From positions 25,568,888 to 25,632,887 of the forward strand of contig NC_063260.1 of NCBI RefSeq assembly GCF_019578655.1: a stretch of DNA of 64,000 bases, in the 5' to 3' direction. A program made the translations under genes and the position numbers. Positions 1-13,380 of this stretch are shown here, piece by piece. Source of the stretch: Ricinus communis. Lineage: Eukaryota; Streptophyta; Magnoliopsida; Malpighiales; Euphorbiaceae. Each line of letters starts with the position of its first letter. Positions within the stretch are counted from its first letter, which is position 1. A model generated the notes under the pieces. It searched no databases. It saw only the letters and a list, made by a program, of their open reading frames with translations, and was not told the DNA's origin.

Positions 1-1810
1 ATATCATTATTATTATTATTATTAAAGAATTCTATATACAAATAATAAATAATATATAGAGAGCCAACAAATTAAATCTATGAATAAATCATATTAAAGT
101 GTATTTATAATTATATAGGCATCAAAATAAAGTCAAAATCTAATTCGGGATAATTGTTTTTCCTTTTCCATTTATGGCTTCACTTATTGCTACCAACTGG
201 TATGTTCCCATTGGATAGGAGGAGCTAGCTGCCCTTGTGGTTAAGAGTTTATTGTTTTTCTTTTGTTCCGCTTTTAAATTTCTTTTTCTTTTTGCGCTTC
301 AAAACTCACTCCTTATATATCAGTTTTTGTTTTTATAATTTTCTTTAATATTTTAACTTAAAATATAATATATTATTATGTCCACGTTGACTTGTGTGAA
401 TTCGTTACTGAGGGTGTTTTGTTTTAAAATTTCCTTTACTAATAGTTTAAAATATCAATTATTATAATATTTAATATTGTTAATTATGGTTTTCTTTTTA
501 TTTTTTAAAAATGATAAGTAATTACTTATAAATTTGGAGTTGGAAGATGTGAAATTGAAAACATTAAATATTGCGTTGATAAATTAAAATATTAAAGAAT
601 TTTTATTTTTTAACTTAATTAATTTTTATAATAGTTTAATTTTTATTTTCAGTAATATTTATTATTTTTTTAGAATTTAATTATTAGAAATGGTTCTAGT
701 TCATTACCTGCCATAATATTATATAACACAATTAGATTTGAGTTTAGATACTTCTAAATGTGCGAGTACATTATCTACAGTAAAAAATTTTAATCAATGC
801 ATCAAATAAAAGCATGATACATGCATTGGGCACTTGAGTATTTTTTTTATAATTATATTTAGAAATAATTATAAATTTAATATTTTTAACTTCTTAATAT
901 TTTTATTTTAGTATCTGATAAATTAAATAAAAATTAAAGTATTAAATTAACTAATTGATATAAATTTAAAAATATAAATATATAATCAGTTAAAATGAAA
1001 TTATTTAATTAAGTGTACTCCATCAAAATGGTGGGATCTTTTAATCATCCATCTCAACAAAATACAAACTCTAAATTAGACAGTTAAAGAGGAGGGTATA
1101 CATAAAGTGTTTTCTAAGAGAATATTATATTTGGCTCTTTTTAAAACAAGAATATAAGAAAAATATGAGGGTCCAATGTACCAGATAAGATAAATATTAA
1201 AATCATATATCTACAAAGTTTTTCTAATATACATATATCAAAATTTATATAAATATTAATTTGAAATTAAATAAAATTTATTATTATATAAAAAATTATA
1301 ACCTAATAAATATTTAATATTTAATTAAATTAGATAAAATTATAGCAATTAAAAATAAAGAAATTAATATTTTATTTTATTATATAAATAAAATTAATAT
1401 GTATAAAAATATTAATAATATAAAAATATTTTTTAAATAAAATCTAAAAATTTATAATGGTACAGTATAAAATTTATTTATTTTTATATCTTTTCTTAAA
1501 TTGAATTAATATTTTTATTTGTACACAGATTTTATTTATGTATGTCTCGTATCACGAACTATAAACAAAGATAAGTTTTAAAAGGAAAATCCATTTGATA
1601 CTAATCTTTGCCAAAAAGAATGGAAAAGATAAATGAAAGCAGATATGAACCCGCCATTTATGTCCTATGATATTTGCTTGCTGGCTCGACGCAAGAATTA
1701 AGTTGGAGTTTAACAGTTAACCGGTTCGGGCTTTTGGTTTCAGATAGAAGAATAAGATAAAATACGACTGCAGGACCAAGTGGAAGTGAACCCTACCTCA
1801 ATTTTGTCTT
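1..1810. other. AT-rich intergenic DNA upstream of XPB
   Basis: No coding potential is visible. The stretch opens with a short (ATT)n microsatellite and is dominated by A+T with long homopolymer-like runs. I see no transposon termini or RNA gene in it. Confidence 0.6.
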
Positions 1811-1841
1811 CACCGCCAGGCGGTGTCCTTTTTTTATATAT
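1811..1841 (+). promoter_or_regulatory. Candidate XPB core promoter with GC palindrome and TATA-like box
   Basis: A perfect 15-bp palindrome, CACCGCCAGGCGGTG (1811-1825), lies about 10 bp before a TATATAT stretch (1835-1841). The XPB start codon is about 140 bp further down, a usual leader length for a plant housekeeping gene. The TATA role is inferred from position; no binding factor is assigned to the palindrome. Confidence 0.35.
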
Positions 1842-1983
1842 CTGCTGAAGCCATTTTGCAGAGCTAATTGTATACAACAAACTCACCCTACTCAACAAAA
1901 CAAAGAGAAATAAGAAAGATCAAAGGCTTTTCTTTTTCTTTTCAATTAATAACATTAAAAGGGAACCCAGAAGAAATTGAAAA

Positions 1984-4900
1984 ATGGGTCATGGTAAAAT
2001 ATTTAGCTTTATTTTATTTATTTATTTATTTATTTTTGTTCAATATAATATTTGAAGGTGATATTAATACTGGGTTTAATAATTTTCAGGTGAAAAGGGT
2101 CGGCCTAGCAAGAAGCAGAAATCCTCTAACGTAACTCCAAAATCGTAACCTTGTATATTTATATGCCAAACAAAAAGTATATAATTTGCTTGAGATGAAT
2201 TGGATGTGTGTTCACGTGCAGGATGATCACAGGAGCACAATTATGGAAGATGAAGATGTTTATTGCGGTGAAGATATGGAGGACGATCGTCCTGATGGTA
2301 ATTCTTATGTTTGATCACGTTAGTTACGATCTTGTTAGTTGATTTTTGGTTATGTTCCGAGAGGTTGATTTGCATGTATGTTTATTTTGATTAGATGGTG
2401 AAGGGAAAAAAAAGGATTTTAGCAAATTAGAATTGAAGCTAGACCATGCCAATAGGCCTTTATGGGCCTGTGCTGATGGACGGATTTTTCTTGAAACCTT
2501 TTCCCCTTTATATAAACAAGCATATGATTTCCTCATTGCCATTGCCGAACCAGTTTGCAGGTACCCATTATCCGAAAATGCCTTAACTTGAGGTCCTTAG
2601 TTATCTGATTTTTTGTTGTAAGATTATGAGAATTTATTTCTGATCATGAAAGTGGGTTCGTATTAACAGGCCAGAATCAATGCACGAATATAATCTGACC
2701 CCTCATTCACTATATGCTGCGGTGTCAGTGGGTCTTGAAACTGAAACCATAATATCTGTTTTGAATAAGTTGTCTAAAACAAAGCTGCCTAAAGAGATGA
2801 TTGATTTCATACATGGTTCTACTGCCAATTATGGCAAAGTGAAGCTTGTGCTTAAGAAGAATCGCTACTTGGTTGAATCACCATTTCCAGAGGCAAGTTG
2901 GTTTTCTTCTGTATTTGCACTCTCATTAGGGTTTTGAATGTCCAATCGTAATGTTTTGTTGGTTCTTGTAGGTACTGAAGAGGCTGTTGAAAGATGAAGT
3001 TATATCTCGGGCAAGACTTGTATCCGAGGTTGGTTTTATTAATGTGATTGAAATAGTTAACCATAAAATAAGTTCAATAGCTTCCAGTTCTGATTAGTTC
3101 TTGGACAGATTATTTTTATATTCCAAATCCATGAATAGCTTTTGTAAATGCTCCAATTCATGTGATTTTGCAGTAGCTATGGGACCTGAATGCTCATCTA
3201 CTTACCTGTTGGTTTGTACGTTGTAGGTTTTGCTTGTTGCCTGTTGCATCTCTACCTGCAATATATGCCCGTTAATCTGGTTTATCTTTCATACAGCCTT
3301 CGAAGGATGCTCTTGCATATATTTGTTACTGCTGCAGTTTCTCTGTATGTGGAATTCATTACTGCATGACTATACAAAATCTATACTAGCTAAAGAAGGG
3401 AGCCAAATAAAATTTCTATTGGTTTTAATGTTAAATTGTTTTCCTCCCTTCCACTTAGTTTTGCCCATGCTTCAGTTTGGTTATGGATAGATCACTCAGC
3501 TTCATCTCTACAAGATATGGCTTCAAATCCTGTCTCCGTTCCTCTCTTCTGTTAACTGTGATTCTACATTTGTATCTTGGAACAATTCATAATCTTATGT
3601 CTGTGCAGGCACATGTAAATGGTTCTTTTACCATCAGCAAAACTGCAGGAGAAATTGGAACGAGTCATGATGGGTTGCTAAATGAAGCAGAATTGGCAGC
3701 TGCTGCGGAAGAAAAAGAAACTCATTCATTTGAGGTTGATCCTTCACAGGTAATTTGCATTGATTCTTTTGTAGGTGTAATCATGCATTTGGCATGCTTC
3801 TACTCCAATGGTGTTAACTTTTGTGCTCCAAAAGGCCCTAATCTGTTACATATAACAAGAGCCAGCTGTTCTCAGCTACACAAGTTGTATGATCATCTAA
3901 TTTACGGTCATTCGAGGATCAGTTATGGACCTTATGTGCACAGTTAAATGGACAGTGTCATTGTTCCCTTTTAAAGATTTCAGAACATGAACTGTCATGA
4001 AACAGATCATCTAGAAACTACTTGGCAATGTGAGGGCTTAAGTGACTCGGGCTGTATTATTGTTTCTGCCTTTCAATACCGAGCTTATGATTAAGTTGGT
4101 CTCCATGTGCTGATACTTTTAAAGATCTGTATTGGCAGCTTTCAACCACTTTTAAGTTACCTATCCATTTTGTACATTTTTATTCTTGTCATTATCTCTC
4201 TGTTAAAGACTAGTGGAGATTTTCATCCCTTGTTCCTCTTTTCCAACTTCCTTCCTTCCCAAATCCTCGACCCCCCGCACTATATATAGGGCGTTAGCAC
4301 GCACATGCACACAAGAAAAGAATAAAAGATAACGAAAAAGCGGAACTAAATTTATGAACTAAGAACTAAGAGTATTGTCGGTTTATGCTATTTTGGATTT
4401 AGTATTTTGTCCTGCTTTCTTTTTCCCTGAAGATTCTATCATGCCAGTGTTCATGAATTTTGGTCCTTAAACTTCAACTGAAATCTTTATTGCTTTTTGT
4501 GGGATGTTGACAGGTTGAAAATGTAAAGCAGAGGTGCTTGCCGAATGCTTTGAATTATCCAATGTTGGAGGAGTACGACTTTAGAAATGATACTGTATGC
4601 AAAATTTGTGTACTTCTGTCCAAATTTAAATCTTTATATGATAAGTATTAGCAATTGGGTGAATTGCTATATGATAAATACTGGTCGCTTGATGTGTTAC
4701 AAATAAATGTTAGACTAAGAAGCTTGCTAATAATTTCAGAGAATATATCCAGTTTACATAATTGATTAATGCTCTTTTGACACTACAGGTCAATCCAGAC
4801 CTTGACATGGAACTCAAGCCTCATGCACAACCACGACCATATCAAGAAAAAAGCCTTAGTAAAATGTTTGGAAATGGTATGATACTAAGCATTTGCTGCT

Positions 4901-7900
4901 GCCCTCATATTTATACCATGGATGGGCAGATGGACTTTAGAATATAATTAATCCATGTATTTCCATATTGCATATTTTAGCATCATAATTCAATTGTTCT
5001 TTTTCTTCTGGTATTATGTCAATCTAATAGCTTTGAGTTGAGCAACATTAATTGCTCATGCTGGTTGAATTTGCAGGTAGAGCAAGATCCGGCATCATTG
5101 TACTACCATGTGGTGCTGGAAAGTCCTTAGTTGGGGTTTCTGCAGCATGCCGAATCAAGAAAAGTTGCCTTTGTTTGGCAACAAATGCTGTCTCTGTGGA
5201 TCAGTGGGCCTTTCAGTTCCAGCTGTGGTCAACTATTCGGGAGGAACAAATTTGTAGATTCACATCTGACAGCAAAGAAAGATTCCAAGGCAACGCTGGG
5301 GTGGTTGTAACAACATATAACATGGTTGCTTTTGGTGGTAAGCGATCAGAAGAATCTGAGAAGATCATCGAAGAAATAAGAAATAGAGAATGGGGACTTC
5401 TACTAATGGATGAGGTAATCATGCAAAAAGATTTATATGACCAGCTTTTGCTTAATATATACTTAGCTTTTATATGCATTTTGTTACTAAGAATGTGTAT
5501 CTTTTGTTCAGGTCCACGTGGTTCCAGCTCATATGTTTCGTAAAGTTATCAGCCTCACTAAATCTCACTGTAAACTCGGGCTAACTGGTAATTTATTTGG
5601 GTATACCTCCATTTTTTAGCGTTTATCTTTTGTTGCCAAAGAAGTAAATCTTACTGGCTTGGTACTGCAGCAACACTTGTAAGAGAAGATGAAAGAATTA
5701 CAGATTTGAACTTCCTTATTGGTCCCAAATTGTATGAAGCAAACTGGTTGGATTTGGTAAAAGGAGGATTTATAGCAAATGTACAATGTGCTGAAGTATG
5801 GTGTCCAATGACTAAGGAGTTTTTTGCTGAATATCTGAAGAAAGAGAACTCCAAGAAAAAGCAGGTTTGCTAGTTTTTGACTACCTTGGCATGTATTGTA
5901 CTAGTCTCTTGTTTATCTCCTTTCTTCTAATGTACTAACTGCTCTTTTATTCTTTCAGGCACTATATGTGATGAATCCCAATAAGTTCAGGGCATGTGAG
6001 TTCCTGATACGATTCCATGAACAGCAGCGTGGTGATAAGATTATTGTGTTTGCTGACAATCTTTTTGCACTCACGGAGTATGCTATGAAACTTCGCAAAC
6101 CTATGATTTATGGTGCTACCAGGTGGCTCTTTTGCACATAGGTTTCTTTAGAATCTTTTTTTTACTTCTAATGTTTCGCATCATAAGTCCATTCATTTGT
6201 GCAATGGTGCAGCCATGCTGAGAGGACTAAAATTCTTCAGGCTTTCAAAACTAGTAAGGATGTAAACACGGTCTTTCTGTCAAAGGTATTCTGTTGAAAA
6301 CTCTTATATTACTATAGGTTCTATTGATGCTGCTAAGGTGCAGTTGGTCCTTCATTAACTTCTTTAAGTGTTTGCATTAAGCATTGATATACACCTATGC
6401 TTGTGATTAGATAACATGGAATGGAGGCATTGCACGATGAAAACATTCAGCTGCTCTTGCGTTTTCTTGCTTCACAAAGTCGCAATTTATTTTATCACTT
6501 ACTTGGATAATATTTCAGCTATTATGTTTGTTAGTTTTTTATCCTCTCTCCCTCTTTTGTTAAGGGCTTTAGCTTTGTTGTGGGTCTAAGAAGCAACCTT
6601 CTCTCTCCCTCGTAAATATTAGTTTTTTCTTTCATGTCTTTGGTCACATGATGGTGAGAGTCGAGACGCCACATCTTTATTAACTCTGAAATTTACAGGT
6701 GGGTGATAATTCAATAGATATTCCTGAGGCAAACGTGATCATTCAGATTTCATCACATGCTGGTTCTAGACGACAAGAAGCCCAGCGATTAGGACGTATT
6801 CTTAGGGCAAAGGTTAATTATCCAGCCTTCTTCATGTATATTTGTAAATCGCTCCAGTCAAATGTATTGACAAGTTTCTGATTTTGCATGGTAAAGATTG
6901 TGTCATTAAAAAATCTGTTAATTCTAAATAAACTATGATTGACTGGTTTCCATGTGTGATTGACTGGTTTCCATGTGATCCCTAAATATAAAAATTCAGC
7001 TAACATGCCTCTTACATGAATTCTTCTGAACAAAGTTATATATAAATACACACAAACACACACACTACATTGATGCAAGCTTCTGTGTTCCTAAACTTGC
7101 TGAAATTTTAAAAAAATTCATTCGAGTCAACAGGGTAAACATCAAGATAGGATGGCAGGTGGCAAAGAAGAGTACAATGCATTTTTCTATTCCCTTGTTT
7201 CTACTGATACACAGGTAAAGGTCTTTCTTTATTCTGAACTTTCCAAAATTCCTAAGTCATGCATGTCACTAGTCAACAATGTCGTGTTCTAGGTAAAGTT
7301 TATATTCTAGTTAATCCTTTGTCTGGATATAGGAGATGTATTACTCAACCAAAAGGCAGCAGTTTCTGATTGACCAAGGTTACAGCTTTAAGGTACATCA
7401 TCTTTTATTTTGTATTTTTGAATCAGTGCAATTTGATAATGAACCAAATATCACTATTGCGGATAGTATGTGATTGACCAGTTTTGTATTGTATGTGTCA
7501 TGCCTCCTCTTTTATGTTTTGGTTTGAAGGGGTGTGCCTTATATGTTAGCCATTGAATTTTAATGTAATATGGAGCTAAGCATGGGATATATGTTCTTTT
7601 GATATATACCCATAATACCTGTTTGTAACTTTTAGATGCAACAAGAGTTATCCCGCTGCTGGTGTTATAGCTAGAGTTATGATATCCTGATTGATTGATT
7701 GAACTTAATGCTGTATTTGTTTGTTAGTGTCAAAGCTTATGCACATCGGAGTCAAAATAGATACGTTCACATTATGCTGTTTACTTATGGTGTTTATTTG
7801 CATGTGTAATACTCTTTAACAGGTGATAACAAGCTTACCTCCGCTTGATTCTGGTCCTGATTTGAGCTACTATCATCTTGATGAGCAATTGGCACTCCTT

Positions 7901-8374
7901 GCAAAGGTATTTCTCTTTTACTTCGCTGGTCACCTTCTAGGTGATTCCAGAAGTGGAAGTTTTTGACATGATGGATGCATCAGGTGTTGAATGCTGGTGA
8001 TGACGCCGTTGGCTTAGAGCAGTTAGAAGAAGATGCTGATGACATAGCCCTTCATAAAGCTCGTCGCTCCATGGGCTCAATGAGTGCAATGTCAGGAGCA
8101 AAGGGGATGGTTTATATGGAATACAGGTACAGTATAACAGTTCTTTTTTTGCCTGTCAAGGACCACATTTTGCTACTGGTGAATCTATAGGTTTTGATAC
8201 AGATATACAAATGAATGCATGAAAAAGTTCCTTTTGCTTCTCCATCAATCTATCGTCCGTTTCCTCTTCATTTGCAGTACTGGAAGAAACAAACTTGCTG
8301 GGCAGGGCCATATTAAGAGTAAGCCCAAGGATCCAGCTAAGCGTCATTATTTGTTCAAAAGACGCTATGGCTAA
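1984..8374 (+). CDS. XPB1: TFIIH DNA helicase/translocase subunit XPB (ERCC3/RAD25)
   Basis: XPB is the 3'-5' ATP-dependent translocase of TFIIH that opens promoters for RNA polymerase II and opens DNA in nucleotide excision repair, in the nucleus. I resolve 20 exons: 1984-1993, 2090-2130, 2222-2297, 2395-2560, 2670-2892, 2972-3028, 3609-3749, 4514-4594, 4789-4876, 5077-5414, 5512-5587, 5671-5864, 5959-6122, 6213-6285, 6699-6812, 7134-7214, 7333-7392, 7823-7906, 7984-8126, 8278-8374. They give 768 residues, about the length I recall for Arabidopsis XPB1 (767). Visible motifs are Walker A GAGKS (307-311), DEVH (406-409), the XPB-specific RED motif (437-439) and motif [10 protein letters not shown] (605-612). 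All phases agree. The first exon is only 10 nt, and intron 5 uses a GC donor. The N-terminal 20-30 residues are the least certain part, because exon 2 could use another donor near 2125-2146. Confidence 0.96.
2893..2971 (+). other. GC-AG intron 5 of XPB
   Basis: The conserved reading ...SPFPE | VLKRLL... requires the exon to end at 2892. The next bases are GCAAGT, so the site reads AG|GCAAGT, the strong consensus of the minor GC-AG class, and the intron ends TTGTAG. No GT at this position keeps the frame and the conserved residues. Confidence 0.85.
6936..6977 (+). repeat. 21-bp perfect tandem duplication in XPB intron 15
   Basis: Two adjacent identical copies of a 21-bp unit starting TGATTGACTGG (6936-6956 and 6957-6977) lie in the intron between exons 15 and 16. 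It looks like a recent local duplication and has no apparent role in splicing. Confidence 0.85.
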
Positions 8375-11300
8375 GACCATATAGGAGTGTATTTACAGGA
8401 GGCATTATTGTATACATATCTGATGAATATGAAAGAAGTCTATTTTATAATAGATGAGGTTGATGTTGGATATGTGAGGACGCCTTCGCCAGGCCTTAAA
8501 AAATCCAATAATGGGGGCATGGGTGTTCTTTCAGTTTGATTCTTTTTATGTTTTTTATTGGCATAAGGTGCTAGGGGAGAGCTAATTTTTCATCTTTCTT
8601 CATCAAAAAAAGGACTGGTGAATAGCAGTAGTTTTTCTCCAACAGAGATTTTCTTAAATATCAAGTCCCTGTATACTATTCCTGTAATATTTCATGAAGA
8701 AACAGGGAGATGCATTTGCACCCTTGAAGAACGTCATTTTCAATTTCAATCAAATTCTTATAGATGAACATTAAGGGTGTCCAAATATCAGCTATCTGAA
8801 CATTTGTTACTTACTGAGAAGGAAAAATATTGTTTATCCATTCCTATGCTTCAAGTCTTCCTTTCTACAATTTAACAAATGAGGTGCGTGGATGTCTCAA
8901 GGATTTGCAGCATGGTGCAGATGGTAAAAGAGTGGACGCAATATTTTGTGTTATTTCACCTATCTTTTGTGCAGTATGTTGATTTTATTCACTGTTTTCT
9001 TATTATTCTTACTTGTAACATGGGGACAAATAGTACAGAAAATTTGTTGCTCCGTGTTGAGCACATTTTTTCTTCTATAAAATCACTGAATATCATTGCT
9101 GTAAAGCAGATCGCAGAATTGCTTTGAGACAATCCAAGGTACCCTTTCTTTGAAGTAACAAATCACAAAAGTTTTGCAATAGAATAATGGTGCAGTAAGC
9201 TATTTTAGGAAATGGGCTGTCAGGTTTAAGCCTCACTAAACTGGAGAAAAAAAAAAGAGATTTTTCTGAACAATCGCCTCAGTTTTCCATGGGAAAATAT
9301 TAGTTCCCGAAATTGCATTGGTGAAGAATTACTGAATCGATTTCAACATTACCCTATTGTAAAGATGCTGAGAACATCCCTTGTGGCGTTGAGAGGGAAT
9401 TCACATAAATTCCTGCCAGCAGTAGAAGCAATATCAAAACCTGATATTCTGCATGCTTGGAGAAGGCAGCGTAGATTACCCTATAAAATTAGAACATCAG
9501 ATTATATAATAATTTATTCTCCATGTTGAGGGAGGGACAGTCTATGCAAAATTTACCCTTACTCCATAATAACTCCTTGGCCACATTACAAAACTCCATA
9601 CTTCATCTTTACGCATGTAAATTATTTCTTTAACATGTCAAATCTTACTAAATCTCACATCTCCCTTAATTCGTAGGTCACGGTTTATGAAAAGTGGATC
9701 ATGTGTTATGGGTTAGGCTTCATAGTTTAGGGATTTTATGGGTTTTGAACGAAAATTTTGAATTGGGTTTTACAAATTAATTGGCTTTGAGGCAAAGTAA
9801 ATTTTGAGTGTAAATAACATCCTACAGATGCACCAAGCTTATAGAAATGTAAAAACAGAAAGTATATTTATTATTTTTCTTCGCTTACGCTATGCATCGA
9901 TAGGAGGTAATTCAAAAGGATTGAAAGAAAATGGATGGAATTATCTTTATATTTGGCTATTTAGTTTTTTAAGACAGGGAGGGAATAGAAAGAAAATAAT
10001 TTCCCTTCATTCTCCTTAGTAAAGGTGAAATTGATTATACTCCAATTTAGGGTGTAAAAAATTAAAACATTTACATAAAGTCTTTTTTATCTTTTTATTT
10101 TTAATAATAATTTAAAAATAACTCTTTTATATAAATTTTAAATTATCTTCTATTAAGTTTTTATATTTATCACTTTCTTAATTTTGCCATAATAAATGGA
10201 ACTGTTACTTTATATAAGACATGTTTTTCGCTTTACATGAAATTTTATATTTCTTAGCTAATATTTGTATAATGTCATCATTCCCCATATTCCATAATTA
10301 ATTATCTCATGATTTTATTAAAGTAAAAAAATTATATGCATTTAATTATAAATTTATTTAAAACTAAACATTATAATTAATTAAACTTATATGTATTTTA
10401 TATGTAATGATATATTTTTTTGGGAATTTATATCAATTTAAGGGTATTTGTGTCTTTTAATAATTATTATTGCTTCCCTCCCACTAATCCAAATAAATTT
10501 TATATGTTTTCTTTATTTTTCATTTAATGATTATTTTTATGTAACCAAACAAACATGGTAGAATAATAATTCTTCTCTCCCTTTCCTTTAACTCCCTCCT
10601 CTTGTCTTTAAATTATCTTTTTCTTCCTTCTCCTCTTCCTTGCCATGCATAGTGTTAGGGATGGAATAAAAAGTAGTACTGGTTGTAAATACAACTTGGC
10701 ATCCAAGCTTTGGATTTGACTGCTTTCTTATTTATAGAATGTGGTGTTACTATAGTAATGGTTTTATTCTAATGCTGTTTTTAGGAAATGGACTAGCTTA
10801 TTCATTATCACTTTGCTTTGGTCTCAGTAAAAGGGTATGCATGTCTCATTTTTCTGTACTATGTCAAAAACTTCATCATGTTTTTCAATATTAAAGAATA
10901 AAAAAAAAATCCCATCCCCCAATTGTTGAAAATGTTTTAGAGGCAGTCCCCAATCAAAAGAGAAACTGAATGCAAAAAAATCAGCAAGCTAAAATCTATT
11001 TCTTGACTGCTTAGACTAATGGTTAATTAGTTGCTCAACTAGTACGAATAAGAGATGTTCTTTATTCAAAGGCGGATAGTTACAGAGAGTTTAATTATCT
11101 TTCCTTTTCTTATTTTATATATGTAATATACATACTAGATTCTGCAAATTAATGTTCATCCATATTTTTGTGTCTTAATTATGTTTGTCAAGTTTTATCA
11201 ATATTGAAGTTACAAACCATGAAGAGAAGAAGAAGTAAATCTGCTTTTTTCTTCTTGGTTTCTTTTCCATCAGATTTGTGTATTGTTTTAGTTTGGTCGA

Positions 11301-13278
11301 AAAGGCAAACTTTGGTAAAAGAAAGAAAGTGGTAAAGGTTACTTTTATGAATGTAGACTCTAAATAAAGGACGTGAGTACAATTATTCCACAAGTTATGA
11401 TGGAAATGTGAGTAGAAAAAAAACTAATATAATTAAGAGCTCCATTCCCAGCCTCATCAATAATTAATAGAATCAAACCCACAAATGAATTCCACTATTA
11501 CTGACGCTTCAAGTTGTGCTTGGTAAATTTTGAATTATTTCCAAGTTGCCCACATACACGTTTCTAAGACATGAACTTGTCACCATCTTGAGGTTAGTAG
11601 AAAACCCCACATGCACACACTTTTGATGGAAAGAAAGAGATTGTGTTGATGAATGCCTTTATGGATTCTTCACACCTTGGACTCCTTACCTAGAGAGCGA
11701 CTTCCTTCCAGCATTTGACTGCTTTTCGAGAGATTCTGCTGCAATTGCATTACATTATTATTAGTTCTTCATTTTCCTTTTACTCACTCAGAATTTTTTA
11801 TTTATTTATTTTCACAAGTATTGGTGTATAACGGAGAAGACACTCTAATTCGAATAGACATAATAATTAAAAGTTTTCAAAGAAAAAGATATTAGAATTT
11901 ATCCTTAATCTTCTATACTGACCATTAAGCTACTGAACCAACAACAGAAAATGCTTTCTTTATATAGAGCGAGTAATAACACCAATTAGGTACTGCTCAT
12001 AGGAAAAGAAAGAAAAGAGAGAACAAAAAACCCAATCTCTCTTCAAGCAAATATCCATTTCACCAAGCCAAAATAGCCAGGCACAGGTCAGGTTGCTCAT
12101 ATATGTTCACCTGAGAAGGCTAAAGACAAGTGGAAAAGGAAAAAGGAAGTTGTGTACAGAGCGAACTACAATACTTTGATTTTGAAAAGGACACCACTCC
12201 TAATTCTACAAGTGGTGGAGACAATGCAGAATAAACAAGTTATTTTTTTAAACTTAAGAATAAACATTTAGCAGCAAAGAAAGACCAAATGCACAAATTA
12301 TAACCAAGTTCATAAAGAAGAGGAGGTGATAAATTATTCCAACACAACCTTTTTCTTGTTTCAGTCAACTGTAATCCATCTTTGTCATTTCTCAATAGTA
12401 AATCCTGCGATTATTGGCTCAAATAATCGAAGTCTTGGTAATAGAATTTACATCTATCAAAAAAGAGAAAAAGAATTGGAAAAGAATATTTGACTCAAAC
12501 TAATATAAACAGACAGAATTATAATGCTATTATTAACTTTAGGAGGTTATATAAATGAATGGAACAGTATTAATACGATATTGATCTTTTTAGGGTTTCT
12601 GGTTTGCCTACAAGTCTAAACCCTGTTAGCTGTTATGCGACTACTTAGAAAAACAAAAAATTCTTAGCTAAATAAAGAAAAGGAACACCTTCGAATTTTC
12701 TTTTCCTTTCCTTTGTATTGGCTTTTTTGATTCTTCTTAGTTTTCTTTGCCTTAACTAAAAGATTAATCATCAATGACATAGGAGGTTTCTCTTGTCTGC
12801 TATACGCATAATATTTTAAAATGTTTAGCCAGTCCATTTAACAATCATTTAACGCTGGTGCACGTACCTCATATATATAATTACTACTTACTGAATAATT
12901 AATTAATTGCAACACTGAATAAAATACATTGAAAAACTTGGAAACGAAAACCCTTTTCCTACACTGAACAGAAGGGACAGCTGAGCAGACAAACTTTTCC
13001 ATTCCTGCACATCTCTCCTCTTCCCAAAGAAAATTCTTTCTTGGGGGCATTTTTAAATAAGCCTAAGGGACTAATCATATCATAATCTATAGCTAGGCAA
13101 TGATAGGATATATTGAAGTAGTAATTTATAAATTATAATTAATATTATTTTCTTCTTATATTGTTTTGGTCAAAAGTGAGGCTTTGGAATCATTGTTGCT
13201 GTGGGTGCTTAATTATATACATGATCAAATATAATATGCATTCTTTTCTTTACTGCTTCTTCCATTAACTTTAACTAG
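8375..13278. other. 3' flank of XPB and gene-less DNA
   Basis: The first few hundred bases after the XPB stop are the probable 3' UTR and terminator region. Beyond that the DNA is AT-rich with short chance ORFs of no recognisable family. I see no RNA gene or transposon ends. Confidence 0.5.
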
Positions 13279-13380
13279 GTGTCTCTTGCAAGAGAATGGC
13301 TTGCTTCCTACTAGTAATCAAAGTGATGAAGTTATGATAGGTTCTGTGACCAAGAAACGCAAATACAGAGCTCTGGACTG
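13279..13380 (+). other. Orphan exon-like segment of unknown gene
   Basis: A 102-nt stretch is bordered by a pyrimidine-rich acceptor (TTAACTAG) and a consensus donor (GTGAGT). Only one of its three frames is open. That frame reads a polar sequence ending KKRKYRALDW, which resembles real protein and not AT-rich noise. I find no matching upstream or downstream exon and do not recognise the family. It may be a relic exon, part of a non-coding transcript, or chance. Confidence 0.3.

Noticed and set aside
12838..13050. Minus-strand ORF beginning MPPRKNFLW
   Set aside because: No recognisable domain, and low-complexity AT-rich second half; likely chance.
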